64,000 nt of DNA, from NCBI GenBank assembly GCA_964619065.1, contig CAZUCC010000002.1, positions 129,672 to 193,671 of the forward strand, written 5' to 3'. The stretch is from JANXUC01 sp964619065. GTDB lineage: Bacteria > Acidobacteriota > Terriglobia > Terriglobales > Acidobacteriaceae. The notes beneath the pieces were generated by a model. The model searched no databases and had not been told where the DNA came from. It was given only the letters and a program-made list of their open reading frames with translations. Positions 62,159 through 64,000 of this stretch are shown here, one piece after another. A program made the position numbers and the translations under genes. Numbering within the stretch: the first letter of the stretch is position 1; the number at the start of each line of letters is the position of its first letter.

Positions 62159-63169
62159 CTACTGCGGACTGCTGTGGTGCATCGGGCGTTCTTTCTGGAT
62201 TTCCTTCAGCAGAGCGGGATCGATATTACCGCCACTAAGGATCGCAACGTTCCGGGTGGTCTGCGGCAACTCCTGGCGGTGGTAGAGGAATGCCGCCACG
62301 GCCACCGCGCCGCTCGGTTCGGCAGCAAGTTTGGGATTGACGGAGAGCCGCCGCACCGCTTCGCGAATTTCCTCTTCGCTCACGGTGACAATGTCATCTA
62401 CAAAACGCTGGATGTGGGCAAAGGTGATATCACCCAGGCACTGCGTGCGCAGGCCATCGGCGAGGGTGCGAGTGACTTGCTCCGCGGACCAGTTGACGAT
62501 GTGCCCGGCACGCAGGCTCGCTTGGGCGTCGGCGGCGAACTCAGGTTCCACCCCGATAACTTTCACGGGATGGTGCGAAGCCAGCTTGAGAGCGGTCGCA
62601 ATCCCGCTCAACATACCACCGCCCCCAACGGGGACGAGTACCGTTTCGACATCGGGCAGGTCTTCCAGAATTTCCAGCCCCATGGTTCCTTGACCGGCAA
62701 TGATGAACTCATCATTGAAGGGTGGGACGATGGCGTAGCCGTGCTGCGCAGCCAGCTCTTCAGCCCGGATTTTGCGTTCTTCGCTGCCTGACCCAACAGT
62801 AACGATTTCCGCGCCCAGCGCGGCCGTGCCCTCGCGTTTGATAACGGGGGCGTTGCTGGGCATCACAATGACGGCCTTCGCGCCCAGAGCGCGAGCGGCA
62901 TAGGCCACGCCCTGAGCATGATTGCCGCTGGAATAGGAGATGACCCCGCGTCGGCGCTCCGCTTCTGTTAGAGTCGCAATTCTGTTGTAAGCTCCGCGGA
63001 GTTTGAAAGCGCCGATAGGCTGCAGATTCTCCGGCTTGGCAAAAAGGTGCCAGAGTTCCGGATGGGGGCTTCTTTTTTGTTCAATAAGAGGAACGTTCAG
63101 CAACGGTGTCCGCACGGCAACTCCCGCGATGCGGGACTGCGCGGCGCGGATGTCTTCGAGGGTAACCAT
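62159..63169 (-). CDS. Threonine/serine dehydratase, PLP fold type II
   Basis: 336 residues. The PLP lysine lies in PIGAFKLRGAYN (Lys about 56), the substrate loop is SSGNHAQG (about 80-87), the phosphate-binding glycine loop is PVGGGGMLSG (about 180), and the C-terminal SGGNID positions the pyridine nitrogen. No ACT regulatory domain follows, so this is the short, non-allosteric biodegradative-like type that converts threonine to 2-oxobutanoate and ammonia, or racemises serine. It lies 55 bp upstream of the SH3/TPR gene on the minus strand and may share its transcript. Confidence 0.9.
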   Translation of the reverse strand: MVTLEDIRAAQSRIAGVAVRTPLLNVPLIEQKRSPHPELWHLFAKPENLQPIGAFKLRGAYNRIATLTEAERRRGVISYSSGNHAQGVAYAARALGAKAVIVMPSNAPVIKREGTAALGAEIVTVGSGSEERKIRAEELAAQHGYAIVPPFNDEFIIAGQGTMGLEILEDLPDVETVLVPVGGGGMLSGIATALKLASHHPVKVIGVEPEFAADAQASLRAGHIVNWSAEQVTRTLADGLRTQCLGDITFAHIQRFVDDIVTVSEEEIREAVRRLSVNPKLAAEPSGAVAVAAFLYHRQELPQTTRNVAILSGGNIDPALLKEIQKERPMHHSSPQ

Positions 63170-63294
63170 GTCAAAGCGATTTCAGAGTGCAGATTTTAGA
63201 TTGCCGAAGTAAACCCTGATTCTTCCGGCAGATCAATGTCACAAGATTGTGATTTTTACTCCTGCAATCCGACTTCATACTTCTGCAATGTTTT

Positions 63295-64000
63295 CTAGAT
63301 CTCCAGAATGACTGGCATGATCAACGGGCGGCGCTGCGTCTGCTTCGAGATATAGCGTTTCAAGTCAGCACGAACTTTTTCCTTGATCACGCCGTAGTCC
63401 GTCTTTTCCTCGGAGCTCGAAAGCTCCAGTGTCTGCATAACGATTTCGCGGGCCTCGGCGACAAACCCATCTTGATCCGGCGCGAAACCTCGTGTCACGA
63501 TCTCGGGCGTCGACTCAACGCGGCCCGTAAGCTTATTGATCGCGATGATGGGCAGCACGATGCCGTCCTCACTCAGGTGGCGGCGGTCTTTGATCACCAG
63601 GTCTTCGACCACGTCGGTGCGCGAACCGGAGTCGATGCAGACACGTCCAACGTTGACCCTGCCTGCCTTGCGTGCGCCATGCTCGTCGAATTCCAGCACG
63701 TCGCCACTCTCGATCAGGATGACGTTACCGACGGAGTTCTTCATGGAAGGGGCCATTTCCGCGTGCAGTTTTAGTTGCCGGTATTCGCCGTGGACGGGAA
63801 TGAAATACTTCGGTTTCACCAGGTTGATGATCAGCTTCAATTCTTCCTGGCTGGCGTGGCCGCTGACATGCACCGGCGGCGACGACCCGTCGTCGTAAAT
63901 CACATACGCCTCGCGGCGGAACAGGTGATCGACCATGCGATAGATGGCCTTCTCGTTGCCTGGAATGATGCGCGACGAGAGCATGACCGTGTCGCCCTTC
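63295..64000 (-). CDS. rnj: Ribonuclease J, C-terminal part (5' truncated by window)
   Basis: Only about 235 residues are visible; the N-terminal metallo-beta-lactamase domain lies beyond the right edge. The segments SSRIIPGNEKAI, HVSGHASQEELK and PKYFIPVHGEYRQLKLH are the closing motifs of the beta-CASP and metallo-beta-lactamase domains, and the remainder is the C-terminal domain ending near RRPLIMPVILEI. RNase J combines 5'-3' exonuclease and endonuclease activities and is central to mRNA decay in bacteria without RNase E dominance. The 125-bp gap to the dehydratase gene (63170-63294) shows no feature. Confidence 0.93.
   Translation of the reverse strand, partial: KGDTVMLSSRIIPGNEKAIYRMVDHLFRREAYVIYDDGSSPPVHVSGHASQEELKLIINLVKPKYFIPVHGEYRQLKLHAEMAPSMKNSVGNVILIESGDVLEFDEHGARKAGRVNVGRVCIDSGSRTDVVEDLVIKDRRHLSEDGIVLPIIAINKLTGRVESTPEIVTRGFAPDQDGFVAEAREIVMQTLELSSSEEKTDYGVIKEKVRADLKRYISKQTQRRPLIMPVILEI

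Noticed and set aside
1..64000. tRNA, rRNA, CRISPR arrays, insertion sequences and prophage genes
   Set aside because: No cloverleaf, repeat-spacer series, transposase or phage structural motif was recognised by reading; a covariance or profile search could still find small RNAs.

Overview
The window looks like a chromosomal segment of an Acidobacteriota member (Terriglobia/Acidobacteriales-like). The clues are a very large Oar-type TonB-dependent receptor with an N-terminal carboxypeptidase-regulatory-like domain, CRTAC1/ASPIC-UnbV and TPR proteins, a PknB-type kinase fused to TPRs, DUF2339/DUF3999/DUF4337 genes, small Cys-rich proteins, and an RNase J, threonine dehydratase, UppP, FtsK neighbourhood. 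The assignment is inferred from gene content only. No rRNA, tRNA, CRISPR array, prophage or insertion sequence was seen.

Bases 1-27,600 are a carbohydrate-utilisation region. An amino-acid/polyamine-type permease (cut by the left edge), a PfkB kinase and a GH4 glycosidase form a coupled operon. A 465-bp control region with two LacI-type palindromes then precedes the TonB receptor. Next come an unrecognised secreted Thr/Ser-rich beta protein, a GH38 alpha-mannosidase, a sugar-porter permease and a Tat-exported GH2 enzyme. A minus-strand LacI regulator and TPR protein face a plus-strand run of SIS isomerase, DUF1080 (3-keto-glycoside hydrolase-like), ROK kinase and FGHS-type sugar permease, whose promoter carries tandem CG-centred operators. 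A sorbosone-dehydrogenase-like PQQ enzyme, a HAD phosphatase and a CRTAC1 protein follow. Two relics lie here: a 23-codon stub with a twin-arginine signal after the DUF1080 gene, and a broken c-type cytochrome gene divergent from the PQQ enzyme.

Bases 27,600-38,300 continue the sugar theme. They hold a DUF1223 thioredoxin-fold protein, a secreted TAP-like serine hydrolase with an MFS permease, an amidohydrolase with a lipoprotein-like alpha-galactosidase, and a minus-strand deoR-SIS-pfkB operon with a 23-bp palindrome at its promoter. The second SIS/PfkB set resembles the first, so the region may feed several hexose or amino-sugar phosphates into glycolysis.

Bases 38,400-55,850 are mixed: small basic and Cys-rich proteins, DUF2252, a PD-(D/E)XK-like nuclease, a sigma-54 activator with GAF and PAS domains, a Ser/Thr kinase with TPRs and a small downstream protein, DUF4337, YjbQ, the DUF2339-DUF3999 pair, a RHH/RelE toxin-antitoxin pair with a perfect operator, an epimerase, a short GntR regulator, a glycine-zipper protein and a beta-propeller lipoprotein.

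Bases 55,900-64,000 are a minus-strand core block: FtsK, UppP, an M28 peptidase, an SH3/TPR protein, threonine dehydratase and the C-terminal part of RNase J, cut by the right edge.
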